From positions 47,768 to 71,668 of the forward strand of contig NW_003139825.1 of assembly GCF_000003605.2 (NCBI RefSeq): 23,901 nt of DNA, read 5' to 3'. Position numbers and translations under genes: made by a program. Source of the stretch: Saccoglossus kowalevskii (Eukaryota; Hemichordata; Enteropneusta; Harrimaniidae). Shown here piece after piece: positions 23,200 through 23,901 of the stretch. The notes under the pieces were generated by a model. It was not told the DNA's origin and ran no database searches. It saw only the letters and a list, made by a program, of their open reading frames with translations. Position 1 is the stretch's first letter, and each line of letters begins with the position of its first letter.

Positions 23200-23901
23200 T
23201 TAAAGGAAACATCAATCCAAACAACATAATGACCTTTAAAGAAAAAGCTCAGCAAATATAGGAGAATGCAATTTACAGTTTTTTTATATCACTTTTCATT
23301 CTCAAGGTATTCAACTTTTCATCAGTATTATGTAGTCAGCCATCTTGATTTTCAAGCAAAGAATTATGGGTAAAGTATGACATCATATAATCTGTTGTTA
23401 GAAAATGAGAAAATGATTTCACTAATATAACTTCAAAAGTTGAACTTCAAATTGGCTGAAAGTTTGGAAATTGGTAGCATACATGTTCTGGTGCCATCCA
23501 TGTTTATAAAATAGTTGTCATGGAAACTGAACTGAAAATATTTATTTTTATGTTATTCTACCAAATGCTCAAATTTCCTTATATTGTATATAATTTACCA
23601 ATGTGAGTAGGTTGTATATGTGATATATTACATATTGACCACAAAAAGGGGACAAACAAATGACATTCTATATTTCACGACTAAAATATTGATTTTAATT
23701 TTTTTAACGTTTTTTAGCAATATCTTCACTTGATGTGTATTTGTAATATTCTAATTTTCATTACTATAATTATATACATGAGTAATATGCACAACAAAAA
23801 TTTGAACTAATTCGCATCAGTATTTCTCATGTTATAGATGAAATAATTTCCTCAATTTCTGACAACAGATTCTATAATGTCATACTTTACCCATAATCCT
23901 T
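23200..23901. mobile_element. Partial DNA-transposon-like element with long inverted repeats, cut by the window end
   Basis: 23361-23431 and 23831-23901 are inverted copies (about 71 bp, roughly 85% identical), sharing ATTATGGGTAAAGTATGACA and AATCTGTTGT on opposite strands, with a 399-bp interior. The inverted similarity runs into the window edge, so the element continues. The left boundary is inferred from TTAAAGGAAACATC at 23200. No transposase frame is seen, so it would be non-autonomous. Confidence 0.6.

Overview
This window looks like animal nuclear DNA. It is AT-rich, has spliced coding exons with consensus splice sites, very long introns, a minisatellite and candidate transposon remnants, and shows no operons or bacterial signals. 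The only gene I can support is one G-protein-coupled receptor of the GnRH / adipokinetic hormone / corazonin receptor superfamily. It reads on the minus strand and its closest resemblance is to GnRH receptors. The ECL2 block and general style suggest an invertebrate, probably a lophotrochozoan such as a mollusc, annelid or brachiopod. That taxon is an inference and the sequence does not settle it.

Gene layout (minus strand, right to left): exon 1 is 19521-19024 (ATG through TM4), intron 1 is 19023-5108 (13,916 bp), exon 2 is 5107-4912 (ECL2 and TM5), intron 2 is 4911-3648 (1,264 bp), and exon 3 is 3647-3202 (ICL3, TM6, TM7, tail, TAA stop). The three exons join in frame (phase 0, then phase 1) into a 379-residue seven-helix receptor with no frameshift or internal stop. 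A candidate poly(A) signal lies about 505 nt past the stop. The receptor keeps D2.50, DRY, W-x-P-Y-Y and NPxxY, but the two charged ligand-contact positions known from GnRH receptors (acidic 2.61, basic 3.32) are Asn and Val.

Non-coding landscape: intron 1 holds a 31-bp minisatellite of about 49 units (15232-16753) with higher-order structure and a decaying edge, a TTAA-bounded miniature element (7427-7560) inside a CpG-richer island, one copy of a dispersed hairpin-bearing repeat (a second copy is in intron 2), and a diverged 270-bp-offset duplication (9577-9961). Upstream of the gene are a long imperfect palindrome of about 200 bp (20600-20800) and, at the right edge, part of an element with about 71-bp inverted arms that probably continues past the window (from about 23200). 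Downstream of the gene (1-2690) are a nested inverted repeat with two CCAAT boxes and an 83-bp-period tandem duplication. The rest is AT-rich sequence in which I recognise no gene, tRNA or rRNA.
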